The notes beneath the pieces are model-generated. The model searched no databases, had not been told where the DNA came from, and saw nothing but the letters and a program-made list of their open reading frames with translations. A stretch of DNA of 64,000 bases from Hippasteria phrygiana (taxonomy: Eukaryota > Echinodermata > Asteroidea > Valvatida > Goniasteridae): contig JAZGUH010001235.1 of NCBI GenBank assembly GCA_037893225.1, forward strand, positions 372,001-436,000, written 5' to 3'. Made by a program: the position numbers and the translations under genes. Positions 1-10,843 of the stretch are shown here, in pieces. Each line of letters begins with the position of its first letter. The stretch's first letter is position 1.

Positions 1-165
1 ATAAAAGGTAATCTGCACACAGATGGTGGCCGGGAAGAAAATAAACATTGCGAGGTTTGAATTTTCTCCACAAGTGTTAACTCTAAGAAGCCGCCGATAA
101 TTGCAACATGTAGCGCCAGATCTAAGCTATCCATACATGTCAAAATTACTGAATTTGGTTGATAT

Positions 166-181
166 TTCATGCAATTATGAA
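166..181. other. Short inverted repeat TTCAT-gcaatt-ATGAA at the monomer boundary (example copy)
   Basis: A 5 bp stem with a 6 base AT-rich spacer, present at nearly every monomer junction. It is altered at 9686 (deletion) and at 48188 and 53523 (ttaatgag). The boundary is my choice; no process is known to cut there. Confidence 0.5.
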
Positions 182-242
182 TGAGTAAAGCAAGTCCATA
201 CCCCAGGGATTTTGACAGGCATGGAGCAATAAATAGGAGGTA

Positions 243-256
243 ATCTGCACACAGAT
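243..256. other. Short inverted repeat ATCTG-CACA-CAGAT (example copy)
   Basis: A perfect 5 bp inverted repeat with a 4 base spacer, present in A, B, E and G units. It is broken in C (atatg), D (catgt) and F (catat). Whether it forms any structure is unknown. Confidence 0.6.
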
Positions 257-337
257 GGTGGCCAGGAAGAAAATAAACATTGCGAGGTTTGAATTTTCTC
301 CACAAGTGTTAACTCTAAGAAGCCGCCGATAATTGCA

Positions 338-372
338 ACATGTAGCGCCAGATCTAAGCTATCCATACATGT
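338..372. other. Imperfect inverted repeat around AGATCT (example copy)
   Basis: The arms are ACATGTAGC on the left and GCTA-tccata-CATGT on the right, complementary except for a 6 base bulge, with ACATGT palindromes at both ends and AGATCT (350-355) in the loop. It is kept in essentially every monomer; C has ATATCT in the loop. Function not known. Confidence 0.55.
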
Positions 373-406
373 CAAAATTACTGAATTTGGTTGATATTTC
401 ATGCAA

Positions 407-638
407 TTATGAATGAGTAAAGCAAGTCCATACCCCAGGGAATTTGACAGACATGGAGCAATAAATAAAAGGTAATCTGCACACAGATGGTGGCCGGGAA
501 GAAAATAAACATTGCGAGGTTTGAATTTTCTCCACAAGTGTTAACTCTAAGAAGCCGCCGATAATTGCAACATGTAGCGCCAGATCTAAGCTATCCATAC
601 ATGTCAAAATTACTGAATTTGGTTGATATTTCATGCAA
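407..638. repeat. Subfamily B1 monomer (type example, 232 bp)
   Basis: Reference for B1. Compared with A it has A at offset 36 (gaatttgac), A at 45 (cagac), AA at 62-63 (taaaagg) and G at 90 (ggccggg, a fifth CpG); it ends ggttgat. The A/B difference at offset 90 is a CG/CA pair, as expected from CpG deamination in the A lineage, though the direction is inferred. B1 is the usual successor of class C and predecessor of A throughout the array. Confidence 0.95.
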
Positions 639-870
639 TTATGAATGAGTAAAGCAAGTCCATACCCCAGGGAATTTGACAGACATGGAGCAATAAATAA
701 AAGGTAATCTGCACACAGATGGTGGCCCGGAAGAAAATAAACATTGCGAGGTTTGAATTTTCTCCACAAGTGTTAACTCTAAGAAGCCGCCGATAATTGC
801 AACATGTAGCGCCAGATCTAAGCTATCCATACATGTCAAAATTACTGAATTTGGTTGCTATTTCATGCAA
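639..870. repeat. Subfamily B3 monomer (gcccgg variant, 232 bp)
   Basis: B-type head and body but with a G-to-C change giving ggcccgg at 724-730, and the ggttgct ending. Only five copies were seen: here and at 10149-10380, 18963-19194, 40765-40996 and 43547-43778. All five are followed by A and then by a class C or C/B unit. The last three sit at the same position of the 12-monomer HOR, so B3 is a useful tracer of that lineage. Confidence 0.93.
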
Positions 871-1102
871 TTATGAATGAGTAAAGCAAGTCCATACCCC
901 AGGGATTTTGACAGGCATGGAGCAATAAATAGGAGGTAATCTGCACACAGATGGTGGCCAGGAAGAAAATAAACATTGCGAGGTTTGAATTTTCTCCACA
1001 AGTGTTAACTCTAAGAAGCCGCCGATAATTGCAACATGTAGCGCCAGATCTAAGCTATCCATACATGTCAAAATTACTGAATTTGGTTGATATTTCATGC
1101 AA

Positions 1103-1333
1103 TTATGAATGAGCAAAGCAAGTCATACCCCAGGGAATTTGACAGGCATGGAGCAATAAATAGAAGGTAATATGCACACAGATGTTGGCCGGAAAGAAAA
1201 TAAACATTGCGAGGTTTGAATTTTCTCCACAAGTTTTAACTCTAAGAAGCCGCCGATAATTGCAACATGTAGCGCCATATCTAAGCTATCCATACATGTC
1301 AAAATTACTGAATTTGGTTGATATTTCATGCAA
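1103..1333. repeat. Subfamily C monomer (type example, 231 bp)
   Basis: Reference for C. It has gagcaaag (C at offset 12), a single-base deletion giving caagtcata, gaaggtaatatgc, gatgttgg, ggccggaaag, T at offset 134 (gttttaac) and T at 177 (ccatatct). The last two changes remove the GTTAAC and AGATCT palindromes of A and B. Because the unit is 231 bp (77 codons) it does not rotate the reading frame as 232 bp units do. About 42 C-class units, hybrids included, occur; nearly all are preceded by A or F and followed by B or D. Confidence 0.95.
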
Positions 1334-2261
1334 TTATGAATGAGTAAAGCAAGTCCATACCCCAGGGAATTTGACAGACATGGAGCAATAAATAAAAGGT
1401 AATCTGCACACAGATGGTGGCCGGGAAGAAAATAAACATTGCGAGGTTTGAATTTTCTCCACAAGTGTTAACTCTAAGAAGCCGCCGATAATTGCAACAT
1501 GTAGCGCCAGATCTAAGCTATCCATACATGTCAAAATTACTGAATTTGGTTGATATTTCATGCAATTATGAATGAGTAAAGCAAGTCCATACCCCAGGGA
1601 TTTTGACAGGCATGGAGCAATAAATAGGAGGTAATCTGCACACAGATGGTGGCCAGGAAGAAAATAAACATTGCGAGGTTTGAATTTTCTCCACAAGTGT
1701 TAACTCTAAGAAGCCGCCGATAATTGCAACATGTAGCGCCAGATCTAAGCTATCCATACATGTCAAAATTACTGAATTTGGTTGATATTTCATGCAATTA
1801 TGAATGAGTAAAGCAAGTCCATACCCCAGGGAATTTGACAGACATGGAGCAATAAATAAAAGGTAATCTGCACACAGATGGTGGCCGGGAAGAAAATAAA
1901 CATTGCGAGGTTTGAATTTTCTCCACAAGTGTTAACTCTAAGAAGCCGCCGATAATTGCAACATGTAGCGCCAGATCTAAGCTATCCATACATGTCAAAA
2001 TTACTGAATTTGGTTGATATTTCATGCAATTATGAATGAGTAAAGCAAGTCCATACCCCAGGGATTTTGACAGGCATGGAGCAATAAATAGGAGGTAATC
2101 TGCACACAGATGGTGGCCAGGAAGAAAATAAACATTGCGAGGTTTGAATTTTCTCCACAAGTGTTAACTCTAAGAAGCCGCCGATAATTGCAACATGTAG
2201 CGCCAGATCTAAGCTATCCATACATGTCAAAATTACTGAATTTGGTTGATATTTCATGCAA

Positions 2262-2493
2262 TTATGAATGAGTAAAGCAAGTCCATACCCCAGGGAATTT
2301 GACAGGCATGGAGCAATAAATAGAAGGTAATATGCACACAGATGTTGGCCGGAAAGAAAATAAACATTGCGAGGTTTGAATTTTCTCCACAAGTTTTAAC
2401 TCTAAGAAGCCGCCGATAATTGCAACATGTAGCGCCATATCTAAGCTATCCATACATGTCAAAATTACTGAATTTGGTTGATATTTCATGCAA
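2262..2493. repeat. C monomer with B/A-type head (C+, 232 bp)
   Basis: The body is C (gaaggtaatatgc, gatgttgg, ggccggaaag, gttttaac, ccatatct) but the first ~25 bases are the common gagtaaagcaagtccata form, so the C-specific deletion is absent and the unit is 232 bp. One other copy exists at 11076-11307. Either C arose from this form by the deletion and the T-to-C change, or a crossover replaced the head. The flanking order A-C+-B1-A is the same at both sites. Confidence 0.9.
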
Positions 2494-2957
2494 TTATGAA
2501 TGAGTAAAGCAAGTCCATACCCCAGGGAATTTGACAGACATGGAGCAATAAATAAAAGGTAATCTGCACACAGATGGTGGCCGGGAAGAAAATAAACATT
2601 GCGAGGTTTGAATTTTCTCCACAAGTGTTAACTCTAAGAAGCCGCCGATAATTGCAACATGTAGCGCCAGATCTAAGCTATCCATACATGTCAAAATTAC
2701 TGAATTTGGTTGATATTTCATGCAATTATGAATGAGTAAAGCAAGTCCATACCCCAGGGATTTTGACAGGCATGGAGCAATAAATAGGAGGTAATCTGCA
2801 CACAGATGGTGGCCAGGAAGAAAATAAACATTGCGAGGTTTGAATTTTCTCCACAAGTGTTAACTCTAAGAAGCCGCCGATAATTGCAACATGTAGCGCC
2901 AGATCTAAGCTATCCATACATGTCAAAATTACTGAATTTGGTTGATATTTCATGCAA

Positions 2958-3190
2958 TTATGAATGAGTAAAGCAAGTCCATACCCCAGGGAATTTGACA
3001 TGCATGGAGCAATAAATAGAAGGTAACATGTACACAGATGTTGGCCGGGAAAGAAAATAAACATTGCGAGGTTTGAATTTTCTCCACAAGTTTTAACTCT
3101 AAGAAGCCGCCGATAATTGCAACATGTAGCGCCAGATCTAAGCTATCCATACATGTCAAAATTACTGAATTTGGTTGATATTTCATGCAA
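2958..3190. repeat. Subfamily D monomer (type example, 233 bp)
   Basis: Reference for D. It has gacatgcatgg (an ATGCAT palindrome found only in D), taacatgtacac (an extra ACATGT and a TGTACA), gatgttgg, ggccgggaaag with one additional base, T at offset 134, but G at 177. D therefore shares several states with C and some with A/B. Twenty copies were counted. It follows A, or a C carrying ctatcaata, and precedes E, A or B2. Confidence 0.95.
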
Positions 3191-3422
3191 TTATGAATGA
3201 GTAAAGCAAGTCCATACCCCAGGGATTTTGACAGGCATGGAGCAATAAATAGGAAGTAATCTGCACACAGATGGTGGCCAGGAAGAAAATAAACATTGCG
3301 AGGTTTGAATTTTCTCCACAAGTGTTAACTCTAAGAAGCCGCCGATAATTGCAACATGTAGCGCCAGATCTAAGCTATCCATACATGTCAAAATTACTGA
3401 ATTTGGTTGATATTTCATGCAA
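3191..3422. repeat. Subfamily E monomer (type example, 232 bp)
   Basis: Identical in type to A except A at offset 65, giving taggaagtaatc. I counted 23 copies, and every one is followed by a B unit; most follow D or A. The single diagnostic base always travels with this context, so E marks a position in the HOR rather than random mutation. Confidence 0.93.
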
Positions 3423-3654
3423 TTATGAATGAGTAAAGCAAGTCCATACCCCAGGGAATTTGACAGACATGGAGCAATAAATAAAAGGTAATCTGCACAC
3501 AGATGGTGGCCGGGAAGAAAATAAACATTGCGAGGTTTGAATTTTCTCCACAAGTGTTAACTCTAAGAAGCCGCCGATAATTGCAACATGTAGCGCCAGA
3601 TCTAAGCTATCCATACATGTCAAAATTACTGAATTTGGTTGCTATTTCATGCAA
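3423..3654. repeat. Subfamily B2 monomer (type example, 232 bp)
   Basis: A B monomer whose last ~12 bases read ggttgctatttc instead of ggttgatatttc (C at offset 220). It is most often followed by A. Because the change is within ~13 bases of the chosen monomer boundary, it can equally be read as a marker of the following unit. Confidence 0.93.
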
Positions 3655-4117
3655 TTATGAATGAGTAAAGCAAGTCCATACCCCAGGGATTTTGACAGGC
3701 ATGGAGCAATAAATAGGAGGTAATCTGCACACAGATGGTGGCCAGGAAGAAAATAAACATTGCGAGGTTTGAATTTTCTCCACAAGTGTTAACTCTAAGA
3801 AGCCGCCGATAATTGCAACATGTAGCGCCAGATCTAAGCTATCCATACATGTCAAAATTACTGAATTTGGTTGATATTTCATGCAATTATGAATGAGCAA
3901 AGCAAGTCATACCCCAGGGAATTTGACAGGCATGGAGCAATAAATAGAAGGTAATATGCACACAGATGTTGGCCGGAAAGAAAATAAACATTGCGAGGTT
4001 TGAATTTTCTCCACAAGTTTTAACTCTAAGAAGCCGCCGATAATTGCAACATGTAGCGCCATATCTAAGCTATCCATACATGTCAAAATTACTGAATTTG
4101 GTTGATATTTCATGCAA

Positions 4118-4349
4118 TTATGAATGAGTAAAGCAAGTCCATACCCCAGGGAATTTGACAGACATGGAGCAATAAATAAAAGGTAATCTGCACACAGATG
4201 GTGGCCGGGAAGAAAATAAACATTGCGAGGTTTGAATTTTCTCCACAAGTGTTAACTCTAAGAAGCCGCCGATAATTGCAACATGTAGCGCCATATCTAA
4301 GCTATCCATACATGTCAAAATTACTGAATTTGGTTGATATTTCATGCAA
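4118..4349. repeat. B1t monomer (B1 with C-type ccatatct)
   Basis: B1 throughout but T at offset 177, as in C, while offset 134 keeps the B state. It directly follows a C unit. The twin is at 12467-12698. A short conversion tract or independent mutation could explain it; the loss of AGATCT is shared with C. Confidence 0.85.
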
Positions 4350-5278
4350 TTATGAATGAGTAAAGCAAGTCCATACCCCAGGGAATTTGACAGACATGGA
4401 GCAATAAATAAAAGGTAATCTGCACACAGATGGTGGCCGGGAAGAAAATAAACATTGCGAGGTTTGAATTTTCTCCACAAGTGTTAACTCTAAGAAGCCG
4501 CCGATAATTGCAACATGTAGCGCCAGATCTAAGCTATCCATACATGTCAAAATTACTGAATTTGGTTGATATTTCATGCAATTATGAATGAGTAAAGCAA
4601 GTCCATACCCCAGGGATTTTGACAGGCATGGAGCAATAAATAGGAGGTAATCTGCACACAGATGGTGGCCAGGAAGAAAATAAACATTGCGAGGTTTGAA
4701 TTTTCTCCACAAGTGTTAACTCTAAGAAGCCGCCGATAATTGCAACATGTAGCGCCAGATCTAAGCTATCCATACATGTCAAAATTACTGAATTTGGTTG
4801 CTATTTCATGCAATTATGAATGAGTAAAGCAAGTCCATACCCCAGGGAATTTGACATGCATGGAGCAATAAATAGAAGGTAACATGTACACAGATGTTGG
4901 CCGGGAAAGAAAATAAACATTGCGAGGTTTGAATTTTCTCCACAAGTTTTAACTCTAAGAAGCCGCCGATAATTGCAACATGTAGCGCCAGATCTAAGCT
5001 ATCCATACATGTCAAAATTACTGAATTTGGTTGATATTTCATGCAATTATGAATGAGTAAAGCAAGTCCATACCCCAGGGAATTTGACAGACATGGAGCA
5101 ATAAATAAAAGGTAATCTGCACACAGATGGTGGCCGGGAAGAAAATAAACATTGCGAGGTTTGAATTTTCTCCACAAGTGTTAACTCTAAGAAGCCGCCG
5201 ATAATTGCAACATGTAGCGCCAGATCTAAGCTATCCATACATGTCAAAATTACTGAATTTGGTTGCTATTTCATGCAA

Positions 5279-5510
5279 TTATGAATGAGTAAAGCAAGTC
5301 CATACCCCAGGGATTTTGACAGGCATGGAGCAATAAATAGGAGGTAATCTGCACACAGATGGTGGCCAGGAAGAAAATAAACATTGCGAGGTTTGAATTT
5401 TCTCCACAAGTTTTAACTCTAAGAAGCCGCCGATAATTGCAACATGTAGCGCCATATCTAAGCTGTCCATACATGTCAAAATTACTGAATTTGGTTGATA
5501 TTTCATGCAA
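5279..5510. repeat. A/C hybrid monomer
   Basis: A up to ggccagg, then C-type gttttaac and ccatatct. The switch lies in the ~43 shared bases between offsets 91 and 133. A private A-to-G gives ctgtcc at 5465. Twin at 13628-13859; a third A/C hybrid at 25688-25919 lacks the ctgtcc change. Confidence 0.9.
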
Positions 5511-8500
5511 TTATGAATGAGTAAAGCAAGTCCATACCCCAGGGAATTTGACAGACATGGAGCAATAAATAAAAGGTAATCTGCACACAGATGGTGGCCG
5601 GGAAGAAAATAAACATTGCGAGGTTTGAATTTTCTCCACAAGTGTTAACTCTAAGAAGCCGCCGATAATTGCAACATGTAGCGCCAGATCTAAGCTATCC
5701 ATACATGTCAAAATTACTGAATTTGGTTGATATTTCATGCAATTATGAATGAGTAAAGCAAGTCCATACCCCAGGGATTTTGACAGGCATGGAGCAATAA
5801 ATAGGAGGTAATCTGCACACAGATGGTGGCCAGGAAGAAAATAAACATTGCGAGGTTTGAATTTTCTCCACAAGTGTTAACTCTAAGAAGCCGCTGATAA
5901 TTGCAACATGTAGCGCCAGATCTAAGCTATCCATACATGTCAAAATTACTGAATTTGGTTGATATTTCATGCAATTATGAATGAGTAAAGCAAGTCCATA
6001 CCCCAGGGATTTTGACAGGCATGGAGCAATAAATAGGAAGTAATCTGCACACAGATGGTGGCCAGGAAGAAAATAAACATTGCGAGGTTTGAATTTTCTC
6101 CACAAGTGTTAACTCTAAGAAGCCGCCGATAATTGCAACATGTAGCGCCAGATCTAAGCTATCCATACATGTCAAAATTACTGAATTTGGTTGATATTTC
6201 ATGCAATTATGAATGAGTAAAGCAAGTCCATACCCCAGGGAATTTGACAGACATGGAGCAATAAATAAAAGGTAATCTGCACACAGATGGTGGCCGGGAA
6301 GAAAATAAACATTGCGAGGTTTGAATTTTCTCCACAAGTGTTAACTCTAAGAAGCCGCCGATAATTGCAACATGTAGCGCCAGATCTAAGCTATCCATAC
6401 ATGTCAAAATTACTGAATTTGGTTGCTATTTCATGCAATTATGAATGAGTAAAGCAAGTCCATACCCCAGGGATTTTGACAGGCATGGAGCAATAAATAG
6501 GAGGTAATCTGCACACAGATGGTGGCCAGGAAGAAAATAAACATTGCGAGGTTTGAATTTTCTCCACAAGTGTTAACTCTAAGAAGCCGCCGATAATTGC
6601 AACATGTAGCGCCAGATCTAAGCTATCCATACATGTCAAAATTACTGAATTTGGTTGATATTTCATGCAATTATGAATGAGCAAAGCAAGTCATACCCCA
6701 GGGAATTTGACAGGCATGGAGCAATAAATAGAAGGTAATATGCACACAGATGTTGGCCGGAAAGAAAATAAACATTGCGAGGTTTGAATTTTCTCCACAA
6801 GTTTTAACTCTAAGAAGCCGCCGATAATTGCAACATGTAGCGCCATATCTAAGCTATCAATACATGTCAAAATTACTGAATTTGGTTGATATTTCATGCA
6901 ATTATGAATGAGTAAAGCAAGTCCATACCCCAGGGAATTTGACATGCATGGAGCAATAAATATAAGGTAACATGTACACAGATGTTGGCCGGGAAAGAAA
7001 ATAAACATTGCGAGGTTTGAATTTTCTCCACAAGTTTTAACTCTAAGAAGCCGCCGATAATTGCAACATGTAGCGCCAGATCTAAGCTATCCATACATGT
7101 CAAAATTACTGAATTTGGTTGATATTTCATGCAATTATGAATGAGTAAAGCAAGTCCATACCCCAGGGATTTTGACAGGCATGGAGCAATAAATAGGAGG
7201 TAATCTGCACACAGATGGTGGCCAGGAAGAAAATAAACATTGCGAGGTTTGAATTTTCTCCACAAGTGTTAACTCTAAGAAGCCGCCGATAATTGCAACA
7301 TGTAGCGCCAGATCTAAGCTATCCATACATGTCAAAATTACTGAATTTGGTTGATATTTCATGCAATTATGAATGAGTAAAGCAAGTCCATACCCCAGGG
7401 ATTTTGACAGGCATGGAGCAATAAATAGGAAGTAATCTGCACACAGATGGTGGCCAGGAAGAAAATAAACATTGCGAGGTTTGAATTTTCTCCACAAGTG
7501 TTAACTCTAAGAAGCCGCCGATAATTGCAACATGTAGCGCCAGATCTAAGCTATCCATACATGTCAAAATTACTGAATTTGGTTGATATTTCATGCAATT
7601 ATGAATGAGTAAAGCAAGTCCATACCCCAGGGAATTTGACAGACATGGAGCAATAAATAAAAGGTAATCTGCACACAGATGGTGGCCGGGAAGAAAATAA
7701 ACATTGCGAGGTTTGAATTTTCTCCACAAGTGTTAACTCTAAGAAGCCGCCGATAATTGCAACATGTAGCGCCAGATCTAAGCTATCCATACATGTCAAA
7801 ATTACTGAATTTGGTTGCTATTTCATGCAATTATGAATGAGTAAAGCAAGTCCATACCCCAGGGATTTTGACAGGCATGGAGCAATAAATAGGAGGTAAT
7901 CTGCACACAGATGGTGGCCAGGAAGAAAATAAACATTGCGAGGTTTGAATTTTCTCCACAAGTGTTAACTCTAAGAAGCCGCCGATAATTGCAACATGTA
8001 GCGCCAGATCTAAGCTATCCATACATGTCAAAATTACTGAATTTGGTTGATATTTCATGCAATTATGAATGAGTAAAGCAAGTCCATACCCCAGGGATTT
8101 TGACAGGCATGGAGCAATAAATAGGAAGTAATCTGCACACAGATGGTGGCCAGGAAGAAAATAAACATTGCGAGGTTTGAATTTTCTCCACAAGTGTTAA
8201 CTCTAAGAAGCCGCCGATAATTGCAACATGTAGCGCCAGATCTAAGCTATCCATACATGTCAAAATTACTGAATTTGGTTGATATTTCATGCAATTATGA
8301 ATGAGTAAAGCAAGTCCATACCCCAGGGAATTTGACAGACATGGAGCAATAAATACAAGGTAATCTGCACACAGATGGTGGCCGGGAAGAAAATAAACAT
8401 TGCGAGGTTTGAATTTTCTCCACAAGTGTTAACTCTAAGAAGCCGCCGATAATTGCAACATGTAGCGCCAGATCTAAGCTATCCATACATGTCAAAATTA

Positions 8501-9685
8501 CTGAATTTGGTTGCTATTTCATGCAATTATGAATGAGTAAAGCAAGTCCATACCCCAGGGATTTTGACAGGCATGGAGCAATAAATAGGAGGTAATCTGC
8601 ACACAGATGGTGGCCAGGAAGAAAATAAACATTGCGAGGTTTGAATTTTCTCCACAAGTGTTAACTCTAAGAAGCCGCCGATAATTGCAACATGTAGCGC
8701 CAGATCTAAGCTATCCATACATGTCAAAATTACTGAATTTGGTTGATATTTCATGCAATTATGAATGAGTAAAGCAAGTCCATACCCCAGGGAATTTGAC
8801 AGACATGGAGCAATAAATAAAAGGTAATCTGCACACAGATGGTGGCCGGGAAGAAAATAAACATTGCGAGGTTTGAATTTTCTCCACAAGTGTTAACTCT
8901 AAGAAGCCGCCGATAATTGCAACATGTAGCGCCAGATCTAAGCTATCCATACATGTCAAAATTACTGAATTTGGTTGCTATTTCATGCAATTATGAATGA
9001 GTAAAGCAAGTCCATACCCCAGGGATTTTGACAGGCATGGAGCAATAAATAGGAGGTAATCTGCACACAGATGGTGGCCAGGAAGAAAATAAACATTGCG
9101 AGGTTTGAATTTTCTCCACAAGTGTTAACTCTAAGAAGCCGCCGATAATTGCAACATGTAGCGCCAGATCTAAGCTATCCATACATGTCAAAATTACTGA
9201 ATTTGGTTGATATTTCATGCAATTATGAATGAGCAAAGCAAGTCATACCCCAGGGAATTTGACAGGCATGGAGCAATAAATAGAAGGTAATATGCACACA
9301 GATGTTGGCCGGAAAGAAAATAAACATTGCGAGGTTTGAATTTTCTCCACAAGTTTTAACTCTAAGAAGCCGCCGATAATTGCAACATGTAGCGCCATAT
9401 CTAAGCTATCCATACATGTCAAAATTACTGAATTTGGTTGATATTTCATGCAATTATGAATGAGTAAAGCAAGTCCATACCCCAGGGAATTTGACAGACA
9501 TGGAGCAATAAATAAAAGGTAATCTGCACACAGATGGTGGCCGGGAAGAAAATAAACATTGCGAGGTTTGAATTTTCTCCACAAGTGTTAACTCTAAGAA
9601 GCCGCCGATAATTGCAACATGTAGCGCCAGATCTAAGCTATCCATACATGTCAAAATTACTGAATTTGGTTGATATTTCATGCAA

Positions 9686-9916
9686 TTAGAATGAGTAAAG
9701 CAAGTCCATACCCCAGGGATTTTGACAGGCATGGAGCAATAAATAGGAGGTAATCTGCACACAGATGGTGGCCAGGAAGAAAATAAACATTGCGAGGTTT
9801 GAATTTTCTCCACAAGTGTTAACTCTAAGAAGCCGCCGATAATTGCAACATGTAGCGCCATATCTAAGCTATCCATACATGTCAAAATTACTGAATTTGG
9901 TTGATATTTCATGCAA
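9686..9916. repeat. A monomer with 1 bp deletion at its boundary and ccatatct
   Basis: The boundary reads caattagaatgag with one T missing, and offset 177 is T as in C. The deletion removes the minus-strand stop that normally ends each open frame here and so creates the longest open frame of the window (9454-10047, 197 codons). It has no twin; the matching position in copy 2 (18035) is a normal A. Confidence 0.9.
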
Positions 9917-10612
9917 TTATGAATGAGTAAAGCAAGTCCATACCCCAGGGAATTTGACAGACATGGAGCAATAAATAAAAGGTAATCTGCACACAGATGG
10001 TGGCCGGGAAGAAAATAAACATTGCGAGGTTTGAATTTTCTCCACAAGTGTTAACTCTAAGAAGCCGCCGATAATTGCAACATGTAGCGCCAGATCTAAG
10101 CTATCCATACATGTCAAAATTACTGAATTTGGTTGATATTTCATGCAATTATGAATGAGTAAAGCAAGTCCATACCCCAGGGAATTTGACAGACATGGAG
10201 CAATAAATAAAAGGTAATCTGCACACAGATGGTGGCCCGGAAGAAAATAAACATTGCGAGGTTTGAATTTTCTCCACAAGTGTTAACTCTAAGAAGCCGC
10301 CGATAATTGCAACATGTAGCGCCAGATCTAAGCTATCCATACATGTCAAAATTACTGAATTTGGTTGCTATTTCATGCAATTATGAATGAGTAAAGCAAG
10401 TCCATACCCCAGGGATTTTGACAGGCATGGAGCAATAAATAGGAGGTAATCTGCACACAGATGGTGGCCAGGAAGAAAATAAACATTGCGAGGTTTGAAT
10501 TTTCTCCACAAGTGTTAACTCTAAGAAGCCGCCGATAATTGCAACATGTAGCGCCAGATCTAAGCTATCCATACATGTCAAAATTACTGAATTTGGTTGA
10601 TATTTCATGCAA

Positions 10613-10843
10613 TTATGAATGAGCAAAGCAAGTCATACCCCAGGGAATTTGACAGGCATGGAGCAATAAATAGAAGGTAATCTGCACACAGATGGTGGCC
10701 GGGAAGAAAATAAACATTGCGAGGTTTGAATTTTCTCCACAAGTGTTAACTCTAAGAAGCCGCCGATAATTGCAACATGTAGCGCCAGATCTAAGCTATC
10801 CATACATGTCAAAATTACTGAATTTGGTTGATATTTCATGCAA
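10613..10843. repeat. C/B hybrid monomer (231 bp)
   Basis: The head is C (gagcaaag, the C deletion, gacaggc, gaagg) and from taatctgc onward the unit is B (gatggtgg, ggccggg, gtgttaac, ccagatct). The switch falls in the few bases between offsets 64 and 70. One copy only. Confidence 0.88.

Larger units (their letters stand above)
175..406. repeat. Subfamily A monomer (type example, 232 bp)
   Basis: Reference copy for subfamily A. Diagnostic states by offset from the start: T at 36 (gattttgac), G at 45 (caggc), GG at 62-63 (taggagg), A at 90 (ggccagg), G at 134 (gtgttaac), G at 177 (ccagatct), A at 220 (ggttgat). It holds four CpGs (gcg, two in gccgccg, gcgcc), a GTTAAC and an AGATCT palindrome, and TGGCCA, which B lacks. 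A is one of the two commonest classes. It is usually preceded by B and followed by B, C, D, E or F; I saw no A followed directly by another A. Two copies (4582-4813 and 12931-13162) end ggttgct instead. Confidence 0.95.
1..3422. repeat. HOR segment 1 (left flank, 15 monomers)
   Basis: Order from left: B1 (partial, 1-174), A 175, B1 407, B3 639, A 871, C 1103, B1 1334, A 1566, B1 1798, A 2030, C+ 2262, B1 2494, A 2726, D 2958, E 3191. Much of this order recurs at 9454-11771 but with three fewer monomers between B3 and C+ (B3 to C+ is 1,623 bp here and 927 bp there), so the two are related by a ~696 bp insertion or deletion. Confidence 0.9.
3423..9685. repeat. 27-monomer block, copy 1 (6,263 bp)
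   Basis: Order: B2, A, C, B1t, B1, A(gct), D, B2, A/C hybrid, B1, A, E, B2, A, C, D, A, E, B2, A, E, B2, A, B2, A, C, B1. B1t is a B1 with ccatatct. Rare markers shared with copy 2: ctgtcc at 5465, ccgctgata at 5895, ctatcaata at 6859, tacaagg at 8356. The same order stands 8,349 bp downstream. I noticed only two single-base differences (6963 T here; 12729 T in the other copy). Within it an A-E-B2 trimer is duplicated at 696 bp (7135-7830, 7831-8526). Confidence 0.93.

Noticed and set aside
175..406. CENP-B box in the monomer
   Set aside because: The motif core needs TTCG followed by CGGG at fixed spacing; no TTCG occurs in the monomer types I read, and ggccggg in B has no matching upstream half.
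175..406. tRNA- or SINE-derived origin (pol III A and B boxes)
   Set aside because: tagcgccagatc resembles part of an A box but does not fit it, and nothing like GGTTCGANNCC is present.
175..537. Minus-strand open frames of 66-123 codons in almost every monomer
   Set aside because: They recur once per repeat unit, overlap each other, change frame every monomer, end at a stop in the monomer boundary, and show no domain or start context. They are shadows of the satellite.
9454..10047. 197-codon open frame as a possible gene
   Set aside because: It is two repeat units joined by a single-base deletion that removes the usual stop; the second half repeats the first.
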